Shown: one piece after another, positions 36,836 through 48,900 of the stretch | Numbering within the stretch: the first letter of the stretch is position 1 | Layout of the letters: each line of letters starts with the position of its first letter | Source of the DNA: Podospora bellae-mahoneyi | Taxonomy: Eukaryota > Ascomycota > Sordariomycetes > Sordariales > Podosporaceae | Assembly (NCBI RefSeq): GCF_035222275.1 | Contig: NW_026946359.1 | Span: 372,001-436,000 of the forward strand | Direction of reading: 5' to 3' | DNA length: 64,000 bases | The notes under the pieces: model-generated | The model's input: only the letters and a program-made list of their open reading frames with translations | Told to the model about the DNA's origin: nothing | The model's database searches: none | Made by a program: the position numbers and the translations under genes

Positions 36836-37756
36836 TCAACCAAACGTCTTCACGTTCTTTTCGCCCCCGACGCTTCCCGTTGGCGTTGTCGCAGCGCTAT
36901 TCGAGTTGCGCCAGTCTTTATCCTTCTCTGCCCGGCAGCGTTTGACATAGTCGACGATTTGGAGGGCTGCCGCAAACGTGTTTGCCGATGTGATATCCAG
37001 GACGAGCCCGCTGTAGTTGGATATGGCGAGTTGGCGACTACAAACCTCGTTTTCGACGGGCCCAACCGGCTGCGGCGCAACCACTTGCTCACATTTCGAT
37101 AGTGCCGGTTCACTCGGTCGCCGTATCTTATAACTGCACTGTCTCTGCAGGCTCATTGTCCTTCGGATGCGTTCAGGGGAGGCGCAGTCCAGGGTCACCG
37201 GTATAAAGAGCCTCCCAGTGTTCTCGGCAGCTTCTTCCAACGTCTTAACAAAAGCACGCCCTACCACAGTGTCGGGGGCAAAGGCTGGAAGTACGACAGC
37301 ACGCGCCCTGTTGGAAGGCTTCAGCAGTAACCGAGTGAGGTTGTCGGTGATACAAGGGTTCTCTGGCGTCTTGTCCTTGACCTGCTCAACCTTTTTCTCG
37401 TTGTTCGAGCCCTCCCAGTTGACCGTCGTCGATTCGTTGAATATCTCCATACCGACGTCGAACGAGAAGTAGCAAGGGTGTTCCGGAGTCAGAAGATGTT
37501 TGTGAGTATGGACGCCATTGGTATCTCCTTCAAAGCCGAGACTGCGTACGTCAATTAACATTGACTTGTCGTCCCCAAGGATGAAGGTCAAGAGCTCTGC
37601 CACTGTCTCCTTCCCTACACCAGGCGACCCATTGATGTGAATGAGGGGTGCTGGTTGCGGGTCCATTGGACGGCCGAGTACTTCGAAAGCAGGAATAGGT
37701 GGAGGGAAGAGGTGGGAGGAGAGGCTCGGTGGCCGTTGTTCGCGATATGAGCCCAT
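36836..37756 (-). CDS. P-loop NTPase / kinase-like protein
   Basis: Single-exon frame of 306 residues. A Walker A loop is at residues 43-51 (GSPGVGKET), preceded by the hydrophobic strand PLIHIN. The residue after the lysine is Glu rather than Ser or Thr, and Thr follows, the GKxT form found in some fungal kinase-like P-loop proteins. Later segments alternate strands and helices (RAVVLPAFAPDTVVGRAF, GRLFIPVTLDC, SGLVLDITSANTFAAALQIV), the pattern of AAA_33 or nucleotide/shikimate-kinase-like folds. No clear Walker B is seen. An alternative start is the Met at residue 31 (MDPQPAPL), just before the P-loop. The substrate is unknown. It lies in the same direction as the next gene upstream, with an 870-nt gap. 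Confidence 0.75.
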   Translation of the reverse strand: MGSYREQRPPSLSSHLFPPPIPAFEVLGRPMDPQPAPLIHINGSPGVGKETVAELLTFILGDDKSMLIDVRSLGFEGDTNGVHTHKHLLTPEHPCYFSFDVGMEIFNESTTVNWEGSNNEKKVEQVKDKTPENPCITDNLTRLLLKPSNRARAVVLPAFAPDTVVGRAFVKTLEEAAENTGRLFIPVTLDCASPERIRRTMSLQRQCSYKIRRPSEPALSKCEQVVAPQPVGPVENEVCSRQLAISNYSGLVLDITSANTFAAALQIVDYVKRCRAEKDKDWRNSNSAATTPTGSVGGEKNVKTFG

Positions 37757-38623
37757 CGGTGTGTTGTCTGATCCTTCTTACGCCCTTGTGTTGGTTCCCA
37801 GCTGATGATGCTTACTTGGTGGATGTGGTGAGCGGGTGGAATTGACGATGAGGTCAGGGGTTCTGGCCCGGCCAGCAGAGCCTTCCTGACGAGGACTTAA
37901 AACAAAACACCATGCTGCATAGGTAGCACCACTATTGACGGACACGTACTGGTCGTTATCGGTCGAGGCGAGGTTGCGCGGAGATGGGACGCACACCATA
38001 GCTCACATCCGCGGCCCATCCTGAGTTCGGTCCCGTGGGCGCGCAAAACATGCAGAATTGACTCAAACCTGATGTTGGCACAGGAGTCCGGCAAACTCTA
38101 AAAAGGGGGGCACACCACGGCAGCCGACCAGTCTCGATCTTTCCAGGTTCCTCCCATCGAGATTGCGGGCATATGTCTGGCCCTAGACTTTGGTTCCAGG
38201 AGAGGTGGCAGATACCTATCCAGGGGTGAGCTCCATTCGAGAGCCTTTTCGTCCATTTCAGGACCAGCCCGGCCTCGGGAGCGACTGCTTTTTCTCGCAC
38301 ACAGCCACATCAAAGCGTGCCGCCAACATCAAAGCATGGAAGGAATAGGCGCCTTGAGGGAGAGGGTTTGGCCACACGGCAGAAGACGGGACAGGCGACT
38401 CTGAGGGAAGTGTGTCATCAAAGGATGTGAACGGGCCTTGGTTCGATATTACGCCCGGACAAAGACCTGTCTGGACAATGTAGAGAAAATGTACATGAGA
38501 AGCAACCGAGCCATGCAGCCGCAAAGCCCTCCCCTCCCCTCCCCCACCCTCCGTAAGAGATAACGCCAGAGGTCATGTGGTGATATTTCTTCCAACCGAA
38601 AAGAGAAGGCCGGAAGAAAGAAC
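37757..38623. other. Intergenic; promoter of the P-loop gene
   Basis: Lies between the start of the P-loop gene and the stop of the BTB/Clp1-like gene, both on the minus strand. No further gene signal was seen. Confidence 0.5.
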
Positions 38624-39895
38624 TCAAACCCTACCACACAGGTACAAGATATTCTGGCTGATGGCCTCTGTTAGCTCCCCTTGGCCTGTATATACATGTG
38701 CCACCGTTCGACCCCAGACTTCGGGGTGAGGCAGCGGGAGATCGACGATGTCGCGCGGCTGGATGTGCTTTGAATACAGAAGCGCGGCCAAGACGGGAAA
38801 GAACGCACAGGCATATGGCTTGTCTGTGGGCAAGATGGTGTTAGCACCCGTCGTCTGAAGTCTTTCTATAGATAGGGGCGTAAACTCACGGATGGGAACG
38901 GTGTTTCCACTTCGAATTTGTAATACATTTTCAGGCCCTGGGCTTGCCTCTCCTGTCGAGATAACAGATGATCGACGACGGCCAGTCGGAAACAAGCTCC
39001 GGCCCCTTGCGTCGGCCGATATTCTTCTAGGCCCCTCCAGCACGGGACTTGGTTCCGGGACGGTAGCCCTCAGCATATCCATGTCAAACGTCCGTGTCAA
39101 CAGGAAAGGTTTTCGGTCCAGAGCGCATGGTCTAACTCGAACACGAACTGTGAGCTGGTTGGGTGGTTCCGGTGTGACTGGCGTTGTTTCGTCCTTCATT
39201 ACTGTATCTTCGTCGTCTGCCGATGAATTGCCGCTGGATCTCCTAAGGGGAACAGCCGAAACGAAGCATTGTGCCTCTGATCCGTTGCCCAGAAAGACAT
39301 GGCCCCAAGCTTGGAGCTCCTGCCGCAGCTGGTGGCTGTTCCTTCGTGGAGCCGGTGTCACAAATGATGACGGCAAAGACTGACGACGGTCATCAAAGCT
39401 GCTGCTTGTGATTCGCGGCAATCCATCGGGATGCCTTGAGCCTTGATCTCCTATTCCTGACAGCAGTATTGATCGCGTCTCGGAGGCGAGGGTTGGCCTT
39501 CTGGGGTAATGGTGAAAAGAAGGTGACTGCGGGAAAGGAGCTGGCACTCGGGGCAAAGGCAAGCTTGCCATGGACGCTCGTCGAGAGTTTAGCCCGTGCT
39601 CGACTATAGGCGACAGAGAGCGGGCGGTGCCAGGGGAGCACTGAGGCTCGAGGTGCCTTCCTCGGTGATCTAGGCTATCTATCATGGCTCGCTCGTGTAG
39701 CCTCATCGCTATATCATTGCCAGAAGCTGGTAGCATGGCGCTGGGAGGGGGGTCTGATCTGAAGGTGGCAGTAGAGAAAAGGGCACCGGTACGGGTCGTG
39801 AATGTTGGGCCTTTGCAGTACTCCTGGTGTTCACGGTGGTCGACATAGACAGGAGACAAATCTGGGCGCGAGCGAGGTCGCGTCTGGGTCTCCAT
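38624..39895 (-). CDS. Fungal BTB/Clp1-like regulatory protein
   Basis: Two exons, 38890-39895 and 38624-38823, give 401 residues when the 66-nt intron is removed. If the intron is kept the frame stays open and the product has 423 residues. The first ~200 residues are low-complexity, rich in Ser, Pro and Arg (SPGTARSLSPIVEHG). A short conserved-looking stretch (SHQLRQELQAWGHVFLGNG) follows, then a region with VRVRPCALDRKPFLLTRTF. The C-terminal ~70 residues after the intron (KPYACAFFPVLAALLYS, then VAHVYTGQGELTEAI) have the pattern of the C-terminal half of BTB-like folds and resemble fungal Clp1 (clampless-1) proteins, which act in sexual development. That link is recognition only. It is divergent from GWT1 across about 1 kb. 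Confidence 0.7.
   Translation of the reverse strand: METQTRPRSRPDLSPVYVDHREHQEYCKGPTFTTRTGALFSTATFRSDPPPSAMLPASGNDIAMRLHERAMIDSLDHRGRHLEPQCSPGTARSLSPIVEHGLNSRRASMASLPLPRVPAPFPQSPSFHHYPRRPTLASETRSILLSGIGDQGSRHPDGLPRITSSSFDDRRQSLPSSFVTPAPRRNSHQLRQELQAWGHVFLGNGSEAQCFVSAVPLRRSSGNSSADDEDTVMKDETTPVTPEPPNQLTVRVRVRPCALDRKPFLLTRTFDMDMLRATVPEPSPVLEGPRRISADARGRSLFPTGRRRSSVISTGEASPGPENVLQIRSGNTVPIREFTPLSIERLQTTGANTILPTDKPYACAFFPVLAALLYSKHIQPRDIVDLPLPHPEVWGRTVAHVYTGQGELTEAISQNILYLCGRV
38824..38889 (-). other. 66-nt stop-free intron
   Basis: GTGAGT donor, a GCTAAC branch site and a CCCACAG acceptor are all near consensus. The length is 22 codons exactly and contains no in-frame stop, so retention would add 22 residues without a frameshift. 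Confidence 0.8.
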
Positions 39896-40929
39896 GATAG
39901 CGGTTTTGGTGTTGCAGAGAGTTCAAGAACGATGCAGATGTTGCTATGACACCCCAGGTAGAGAGATCCAGCGTTCTCTTGGCTGATGTCGTACTAGATA
40001 CACGGGCGGGCGGACTTTGCAAGGTCGATTCAAGGTGATCGGAGACAGTCCCGGCCATGCTGCTTTTATTCATCTTCCCTTTCTTCCAGGCTGAAAGGTT
40101 CCCTGGGCTCAAAGCCATACTAAATGAGTACACGGTGGTTGAGTCAGACGCAGCGATGCGAGACAAAGCTCCGCAAGATGCCTGGGCTGAGTGTCGCGAA
40201 CAAAGGCGGTGGCGGCAGGAGGTTTCTCTCCTGACACAGGACAAGCAGATCGAACTAGTAGTTATGAGATGCCACGGGTAGCTATCTAGGCCTTGTCGGC
40301 GATAGGTCGAATATGCTTTGTGGGCCTGGTCGCCTAGTGCCCGCCATTAACCAGTACGACGGGTCCATGAACAAAGGAGGGTACTCTTCGGAGCACGCCA
40401 CCGACACATCATCTTCACGACTTTCGTTCTATGCCCAGGCCGAGCCCATGGCCTTGAGATCTTTGACGGATCATGCCGCACATCACTGTTGGCAGCGTCT
40501 CATATTGTGGTAAATATCTTGGAATAAGAGCGTAAGATAGATAATAGAGTCAGAATCGAGGTGGTGATGGTAGAAGGCATACATATAATGGAGGCGAAAG
40601 TTGGACTGGGAATGTCAGATGTCTTCAAGTTCATATTCGACCAATCAGATGTGAGAGCTGAAGGCGTCTCAGAAGGGACAGGGACCCCTGCAGGGTCTTG
40701 GCAGGCTGGGGAGAGCTCTGAAGCTCGCCATTGGCTGCCCTAAACACAGGTGGCAGCACCTTGACGGCTGGAAGCCGCAAGCTGGCATTTGGCGTCCATG
40801 AATTCTGGATTATCACTTCTCATCCCATCCCATATACTTCTCTGCTGTCCTGTCATGTTGTCTTGAAACATAGCGAAACAATTTTGTCTTTTTACTTTCC
40901 CCTCTTTCGCACCATATTGCCTGCCCGCC
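39896..40929. promoter_or_regulatory. Divergent intergenic region between the BTB/Clp1-like gene and GWT1
   Basis: About 1 kb shared upstream region for two genes transcribed in opposite directions. No TATA box was identified with confidence. A CT-rich tract at 40830-40915 precedes the GWT1 start and fits its leader. Confidence 0.45.
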
Positions 40930-42502
40930 ATGTCCGAACCCCACACCGGCGCAAACGCCGCGAGAACAGCTCACAGCTACAAGCAGCTGAAGGAGGATTT
41001 CGTGTCCAACTTGTCAGGCGGTTCGGTGACAGAGGTAGCTCAAGTTTGCGCCGTAGCACCAGTATGAGGGACCGTCCGATGTGATACCTCAACTACTACT
41101 GACGCAACAAAACTTCCAGGTAGTAACCCTCCTCTGGTCCGTCCTCCAATCCCGCCAATCCTTCTTCAAACCCTATACCCCCCTCGCCTTCGTAATCGAC
41201 TACCTCCTCAACGTCGGCGCCCTCCTCCTCTCAGTAACCCTCTACTCGAGCTCCCCAATCCTCCTCAACATCCTCCTCCTCACCGCCGCAGCCTTTGTCT
41301 ACGCCGTTCCACCATCCTCCTCCTCCTCCTCCAAAAAGAAGCCAGCTAGACCCAGCAATGCGAAATCCTCCACCACCACCAACCCCCAAGGGCTTTCGGT
41401 GCTCTCCACAAAGCCCTTCCTGACAAACTACCGCGGCAACATGCTAGTAGTGACCTGCATCTGCATCCTCGCCGTCGACTTCCGCCTCTTCCCCCGCCGC
41501 TTCGCCAAGGTCGAGACCTGGGGGACTTCCCTCATGGACATGGGCGTCGGGTCGTTTGTCTACTCTGCCGGCATTGTCGCCTCTCGGCCTCTGCTAAAAG
41601 AGCGCGCAGAGGGCAAGACAACCCCCCTCGGCACAAGATTGATCAGGTCATTCCGTCACTCTTTGCCCCTTCTCGCCTTGGGAATGGTCAGATTACTCAG
41701 TGTCAAAGGGCTGGACTATGCGGAGCACGTGACCGAGTATGGAGTTCACTGGAACTTTTTCTTCACTCTGGGTTTCCTGCCGCCGTTTGTGGCGCTTTTC
41801 CAGTCTGCGCTGGCGGTGGTGCCTTCGTATGCGGGGTTGGCAGTGTTGTTGAGTGTAGGGTATCAAACCGTTTTGGAGACGACGGGGCTCAAAGGATGGA
41901 TTTTGGTTGGGGTGAGGGACAGTTTGCTGTCTATGAACAGGGAGGGGATTTGCAGTTTTTGGGGGTATCTAGCTATCTTCTTGGCCGGGCAGGACATGGG
42001 GATGGTGGTGCTGCCTAGGAGCCTGGGGTCTTCTTCAAAAGCTTCTGGAAAAGTGCTGCTGACGAAGATGGGGAGCTGGGCGGCGGTTTGGATGGGGATG
42101 TACTTTTTGGCGACGGACTACAAGTACGGGGCTGGTTTGAGCGTGTCGAGGAGGTTGGCAAACTTGCCTTACATGCTGTGGGTTGTGGCGTTCAACCAGG
42201 GGCTGCTGTTTGCTTTTGCGGTGGTGGACGTGGTGTTTTTTCCGCAGTTTTACAGCGCGGGAGATGCGAGGGCGGAGAAGGAGGCGTATGAGACGGCCAC
42301 GAGCAGGGTGCTGAAGGCGTACAACAGGAATGGGCTGGCGGTGTTTTTGCTGGGGAACTTGCTTACGGGGTTGGTGAATATGACGGTGCCGACGCTTCAT
42401 GCGGGCCGGCTGGCGACCATGGGGATTTTGGTGGCGTATATGGGGGCTGTGACGGGGGTGGCGGTGGGGTTGGATGCGTGGGATGTTACGATCAAGTTGT
42501 AA
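40930..42502 (+). CDS. GWT1: GPI-anchored wall transfer protein 1 (inositol acyltransferase)
   Basis: Two exons, 40930-41061 and 41120-42502, give 504 residues. The 58-nt intron separates VCAVAP from [12 protein letters not shown], a join typical of this family. GWT1 (PIG-W) adds an acyl chain to inositol of GlcN-phosphatidylinositol in the ER, an early step of GPI-anchor synthesis needed for anchored cell-wall mannoproteins. The N-terminus ([20 protein letters not shown]) is strongly diagnostic. About 11-13 hydrophobic segments follow, with a Ser/Lys-rich cytosolic loop near residues 110-130 ([19 protein letters not shown]). Other family-like stretches are [40 protein letters not shown] and [20 protein letters not shown]. 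The enzyme is a known antifungal target. Length is normal for the family and no anomaly was seen. Confidence 0.95.
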
Positions 42503-45003
42503 GACATAGTAGAGGAGGGGAGAATTGTGTATCATATCAGCATGGGATCTAAAAGTTGGAAATCTGAGAAGTCTTTTTCGGCATGCTGTAGCTGTTTTAC
42601 CTGATATCACTTTCAGTAGCGCGATGTAGTTCATCTCTCTTTATTATCAGGGCCATCTATGTGAGGGCAACAGAAGATATCGTGGTTCTTGGGTCTCCAA
42701 ACGGTACTCCCGAGACTTTCGGCCCGTTCGGACAGCCCCGAGAAAGGTTCCGAGTTTGCGGATCCGGGGGTTCCATCGTTCCCTACACGAAGTCTATACA
42801 GTGGGTTGATCCAAGGTGGTGAGACAGTCCACCACCATCGGAAGATTTGGTGATAGGGCCCAAAAGTGTTGGGCAGGAAATGTAATGTTGACGGCTCACA
42901 ACTCACGGGTGTGTTTTGCTGCTCCTTGCCAAGAAGACAACATCTACTTTTTTTGTGTGAGAAAAAAAAAACCCGAATATTCTGTTTGTCAGTTCATCAC
43001 AACCTTTGCCAGCCGTCCGTCCCCGTCCCGTCTTGCTTAGGCTGGTCGGCGAACACGGGACAGTTGGATGAACTGGTGATACTTGTGGAATTTCACATGA
43101 AACTTTGGTCGAGTTGTACCGCATATACATGTAGACAAATTGAAGATAAGATAGGTACCTTATAGGTATTTGCGAATTGGAATCATTGTTTTGGGGCGGG
43201 CAAGTTGATATCGGAGTATAATAATTCAGTCAGCCTGGTGTTCAGGACTGCGATCCTGAACCAGTCATAGGGCTGCGGTTCTGGAATTGGTTGAAACGTC
43301 TGTCATCATTACAAGATTGACGAGATTTTTTTTTTCCTTTTTTTTCTTTTCTTTTTTTTTTGGAGCATTATCTTTTTTGGAAGGGTTGGCGGTCAGCCGC
43401 ATTTCCGAAACCGAGGTTGGATGGGTTGTTGGTTGATATTGACGTGTACTTTTATATCTATGTGTGGGTGTTGTGTGTGTTGTATCTGCCCGGCAAGGCT
43501 GGAACAGGTCATCACCAAGAGGGAACTTCCAACAGAGAAACTCGGCTCATCTCCGGAGTCAATGCCTTGTCTTCCTTCTCCAAGGTTTGGATGTTGACGT
43601 TGGACTCTGTGTTATGGTAGCGACTATGGATTGGGAGAAATACGCCCATCAGCACGGGGGGCTCGGGTGTCCTTGGTGCGACCTTTGGTTGCTGGACGTG
43701 TTTCAAGCAGAGTCAGTCGCAAGAGGCTGAAAGAGGGAATTACCTAGAATGCGACCGGAATGTTTATGCCCCGCGGCGGCATCGTGGGGTTAAGAAGCGC
43801 GGGTGCGTGGCGATCGGTTCACATCGCGATCTGTTATTTTATGCTGCTGGTAGAGTTTATGCCCCTCGTCTGAAGGCGCGATTCTTCAAGACGCGCCGGC
43901 GAATGGTGATGGCGTCACGCCACAGGAACGAACCAAACGACAAACGGACTTGGGAAGATCCAACCATATACGACCATCCAATCTTATGCATGAAGATGTC
44001 TGATAACTGTTGATATCACTGGTCATGACTGACTACGAAGCTACACCAAAGGGCTCGCTGAGAGAGAGGTGACGAAGGGCGATGGTAGGCGTGCATTGCA
44101 AACGCAGACCCTTGATCCCTGGGGGTGCTTGGCTCCAGGTACGGAGTCGCTAGGCTGTTTTGGGGTCAGGTACCACACAGTGCTTGAAGGCGCACCCTTG
44201 GCATCACCACCATGATCTGCGAAACAACCTTGCTTGCCCTGACAGGATCCGAGCAAAGATTGGACTTCTCTCATGGATACCTAGCCATCAAGACATCAGA
44301 CGGTGAGTCGGCAAATGTCAACGTCGACTTCCGAAGACCCAACTCATCGTACGTCAAGAAGATGAACCATCATCCACGTCCAGTTGTATATCAAGCCGGG
44401 GGGAATGGTGGAATGGTGGTCCCGGCTAGAGAGACGAAGAAAAGCGCAAGAGGTCCCTGGTCGGCTAAAAATTGGCCGGCGAGATGCTGTCGCAGGCTAG
44501 TTTTTGAGCCGGTATTTGGCGAGCTGATCTCAGCAGGCCAAGGTCAAGGTCGTGGTCAAGGCAGGGCAGATAATGCCTCTCTTGTATAAAGTGCTGTGTA
44601 AGTGAAGAGGCTGTACCATAGCTCCACGAAAAAGCAATGTGATCTCGAGAGAAGCAACGAGAGGCGCTTCTGGCCGTAAAAACAAGCGCGAGTTGGTCAT
44701 CCCATAGGGCTTTGTGACTTTGATCTGAGACAAGACAAGACGAAACCCCCAAGGGCCGACGGCATTCATTCCTTTCCATTGTCATCGGTGTCAGGGAATT
44801 AAAGGGTTGTGCTTCTGGATCATCATGCTTGGGATTGAAAATGATACGCATGAGGCCAGCGTGGGTTGGTACACATGAGATGTATCCACCTTTCAACTGG
44901 CCGTCACCCTCTCACCCTGGCGCTAAAACGCTCGTCTTGTCCAACTGGAGCCGTGATATTCCCACTGTATCCAATCCCAATCAAGCCAAGGAGAGGGCAC
45001 ATG
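42503..45003. other. Intergenic region, no gene seen
   Basis: About 2.5 kb between the GWT1 stop and the ATG-free leader of the kinase gene. The first few hundred bases are the GWT1 3' region. A small hairpin (TTCAGGA, 6-nt loop, TCCTGAA) lies at 43241-43260, and a T-rich tract at 43325-43365. Short frames on both strands show no domains. Confidence 0.5.
43241..43260. repeat. Small perfect inverted repeat
   Basis: Seven-base perfect arms around six bases. Flanking bases GGT and ACC could extend the stem with one bulge. No role is apparent. Confidence 0.4.
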
Positions 45004-45906
45004 TTGCCCGAGTGGGAGAAAGCTGGGCACCAGCAACACCACCGAGCACCACCGCAGCCGCGGGAGAAAGTGAACCTCCATCTTGGAATCTCCCACCGCC
45101 TCGAGATTCCCTCTTCGCGTCCCGCGCAAAGCCTTCGTTCATCACCCCTCCTCTCCTCCATCCTCCCTCCTCCCTCCATCCATCCCAACTCCTCTCCTCC
45201 CTCCCGTCCCGGACAGGGAGCTCACGGAAAAGGTCCCGAGTCAATTTCGGCGTGCCCCGAGTCTGCCCCCTTGGCCCGTTGTTGTGAGGGTGCATTGTTC
45301 TTTTTTGCGGCGCAAGTAAACAAGCTGCCCAGGACCAGGCCTGTCCCCGTGCTTTTTTGCGTCCAGAGGTCGCGTCGCCGCCAACCACAACCACCACCAC
45401 CACCACCACCACCACCACTACACACACACACACACCTCCTGCTGCACGTTGACGCAGCGCAGCATTCATCCAGAGCGATCAACACTCAATCGGCAGGGTC
45501 CTCGATAACAATTCTCACTGGCATCGTGATCATCGCGACTTTTTTTGGTCATTGACCACCAACTCCATCGTCTCAACATTGAAAGCAGGACGCAAACAGG
45601 CTGTTGCGACCCCACAGTGCATTGTTGCCAAAGCAAAAAGCCAAAGGGACCGACGTTTTGAAACTGCTGTCTGTCTATCTATCGGAGTACCTACTCTCTC
45701 CCACCCCCCCATCACTCCCCCATTACCCTATTCCGCATCTCCATCCCCCTGGGTCCGCCAGACTGCGGCTTCCTGCCTCCCACCCGCTCCAGTGCAGCTG
45801 AGCTCGTCCCGCCTCATTTCGGCTTATTACGCAGTCCAAACCAAAACATTGGGATTGCTGCTGCACCTCGCACCTGCTTTGCTCTGCGCATTGGCGGAGG
45901 AGAAAA
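45004..45906 (+). promoter_or_regulatory. ATG-free promoter and 5' leader of the KIN4-type kinase gene
   Basis: No ATG occurs on the + strand from 45004 to the start at 45907, about 900 nt. The region is pyrimidine-rich and carries CCA and CA repeats at 45381-45436. I infer a long untranslated leader protected from upstream starts. Confidence 0.5.
45381..45436. repeat. CCA trinucleotide and CA dinucleotide repeats
   Basis: About ten CCA/CAC units followed directly by eight CA units, inside the kinase leader. Confidence 0.9.
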
Positions 45907-48900
45907 ATGTCTGGTGCGTTCCAGGCACCGCCGCACCATCCGACGTCAGTTTCTGCCCTGCAGACGCCGCCCCTGAATACTGCATCGCCTGTCAATCGCC
46001 AGTACTCGCCTGGCCATCCATCGCCAACACAGGAGTACTATGCCAATCACAGCCAGCAGCCCTCCAGAGCATCGCCCGCTGATTCCTCGTCGCGACACCC
46101 TTCGCGGAGACCCAGTGCCACCAACAACGACCATCTTGCCGACCGCAATTCCCCGATGAGCTCTCGCGTCGCCGGCGCCTCGCCCGCTCCAGTGCCCGTG
46201 TCTGCGGCAGCATCTACGGCTTCTCTCGACTTCTCGGCTTCTAATCAAAGGCGAACCATGCCTGCCGCCGCTGTCCCTCCCCGGACATCCAGCTCCCGAC
46301 GCGCTCCAACCTCGGAAAGATCCACTGACTCGTCGTCTCGCCGGACACACGGTGACTCGAGCCGCGAAACCAATGGCAGGATGGATTCAGCCGACGAGGC
46401 TGCCATGCAGAACTCACGCAACCACCGCCGGGCGAGCAGCCAGGCAAACAGCACCTACGACCCCCGCACAAACCCATCGGCACCTGCAGCTGTTCGCTCA
46501 CCACCTGTTACCACAAACTCGACCAAGGCCCCGTCGAGAGAGGCCAGCGATATCCTGAATAGCATACTTATCTCGCAGCCGGAGGTGGACATTGAACGAG
46601 AAAAGGAGCGGCTGGCACAAGCTCAGCCGCACCAACCCGCGGCCATGCTTGACGACGGTGCAGCACCTCCTCCCATCGTGAATGCGACACACAATGGTGA
46701 AGAGGCTCGGAGAGGTGGAAGGAGTCGTCACGACCACTCGAAAAGAGAAAAGCACACCAAGTTTGGCGAATACATTCTCGGTAATACAATTGGCGAGGGA
46801 GAGTTTGGAAAGGTCAAGCTCGGGTGGAAGCAGGAGGGTGGTGTTCAAGTGAGTGCAATTGTCGTACTGGTTATCCGTGGTTCGTCGTGCTGATCATGTT
46901 TCCTGCTGCAGGTGGCCATCAAGCTGATCAAGAAAGATCAGCTGGGAAGCAATCCTTCTCGTATGGCCAAGATCATGCGCGAAGTGGCCATTTTGAAGCA
47001 ATTAACTCATCCAAACATTGTCAGGTTGCACAAAATGGAAGAGTCGGAGCGACATTACGGCATTGTGCTCGAGTACGCATCCGGCGGAGAGTTGTTCGAC
47101 TACATTCTGAACCACCGCTATCTCAAGGACAATGCTGCCCGTAGATTATTTGCACAACTTGTGTCCGGTGTGGGTTATCTGCACAAGAAGGGCATCGTAC
47201 ATCGCGATTTGAAGCTGGAGAATCTTCTGCTGGATCGCAACCGGAACATCATCATTACCGACTTTGGCTTCGCCAACACGTTTGATCCTGCCGAGGAACT
47301 CAGCGAAGAAGAGGAGCTCAACTTGACGGACCGCGAGTTTGTCAAGCGGATGGGTCTTGACAGAGTCAAGCCCAGCGGATCCAGGAAAGGCGATCTGATG
47401 CAGACTAGTTGTGGCAGTCCATGCTACGCAGCCCCAGAGCTGGTTGTCAGCGACTCGCTATACACAGGCAGAAAGGTGGACGTCTGGAGCTGTGGTGTTA
47501 TACTGGTAAGCAACCGAGCAAAGTCATAAGTTGGACGGCTTGCTAACTGGTATCCAAAACTAGTACGCCATGCTCGCTGGGTATCTGCCGTTCGACGACG
47601 ACCCGGCGAACCCGGAGGGTGATAACATTAACCTTCTGTACAAGTACATTGTCAACACCCCGCTCACGTTTCCCGAATACGTCACACCTCATGCCCGAGA
47701 CTTGCTGCGACGAATCCTAGTGCCCAACCCCCGCAAGCGCGCCGATTTGTTCGAAGTCGCCCGTCATAGTTGGCTCAGCGAGTATGCACATGTCGTCGAA
47801 TTCATCACATCCAGCACCACCACCCCTGGCGAGATTCAAAACACCACAGTTCCGTCCGAAGACGATGCGCCAGGCCTGGCACGCAGCGCCTCTGTTCGCG
47901 AGGCATCAAAGAAGACGACGGTTCCTCCTGCATTGGGTGGATTGGCGACAAAGCAGGGCACCATTGATACCGAAGCCGAGGCGGCGGCGTACGCCAAGCA
48001 GCAACGCGATAACAAGCGCCGGACAGTGCAGGTGGAATATGTTGCCCCGAACACTCAGACGCAACGAGGAGAGGCTGCAAGTACGCAGTCTTCTGGTGGC
48101 CGCACACGCGCTCGCTCTGGCAGCCAAGGTGCCGTAGAGGTGGTGGACCAGAATCCTGGTTCGTCCTCTTCACCGAACGACAAACAAAATTCGAGAGACG
48201 CGGCGGGAACCAAAGATGCTTATGGAAAGCCGCCGGTGTCTTCGCGGAGACCCCCAAGCGCCCACCGCAACGTCAACTCGGGTGCTGCTGCTGTACAGCG
48301 CGTCGGCGGTCGCGATGCCCGTGCTACCTCGGAGACTGCCTTTTTCGGTTCCGCGGCCCCAACAACGAACGCGAGACCCAACACTGGAGGTTCTGTGCAG
48401 TCCCTGGGCTCCCGAGCTGCAGGCAACCGTTCCTCGTATGGCCAGCCAGCACCGCCTGAGCTTGCCGATACAAATGCGCATGGGAAAATTCAGCAACCAC
48501 CTAGCCGGGGCAAGAATTCATACGGAATGCCATCGACGGGAGACGCTCAAAATATGGAGTACGGGCGGCCCAGCATCAGCGCCATTCCTCCCAAATTCGC
48601 CCGTGTCTCGGGGTTCGAGGGTTCACCTTCTGGCTCGGGTACGAACCTCACCAACACCAGCCAGGAAGGAAAGGGACACAAGAGATCTAGCACGATGGGT
48701 GAGATTAGTGGCAAACTCTTTGGCCGCAGCGGCTCGCTGTTTGGAGGTAGGAATCGCAAGCGGCAGCAGGAGCAGCAGGAAAAGAACAAGAGATACCCGC
48801 CCGTCAGCATGAACAATGCGCTCGCAGGTGCCGAGGAACCTAGGGTGTCTATGGACTCGAAGCGATCTCGCCGGTCGTACTCTATTGGCCTTGGTAACAA

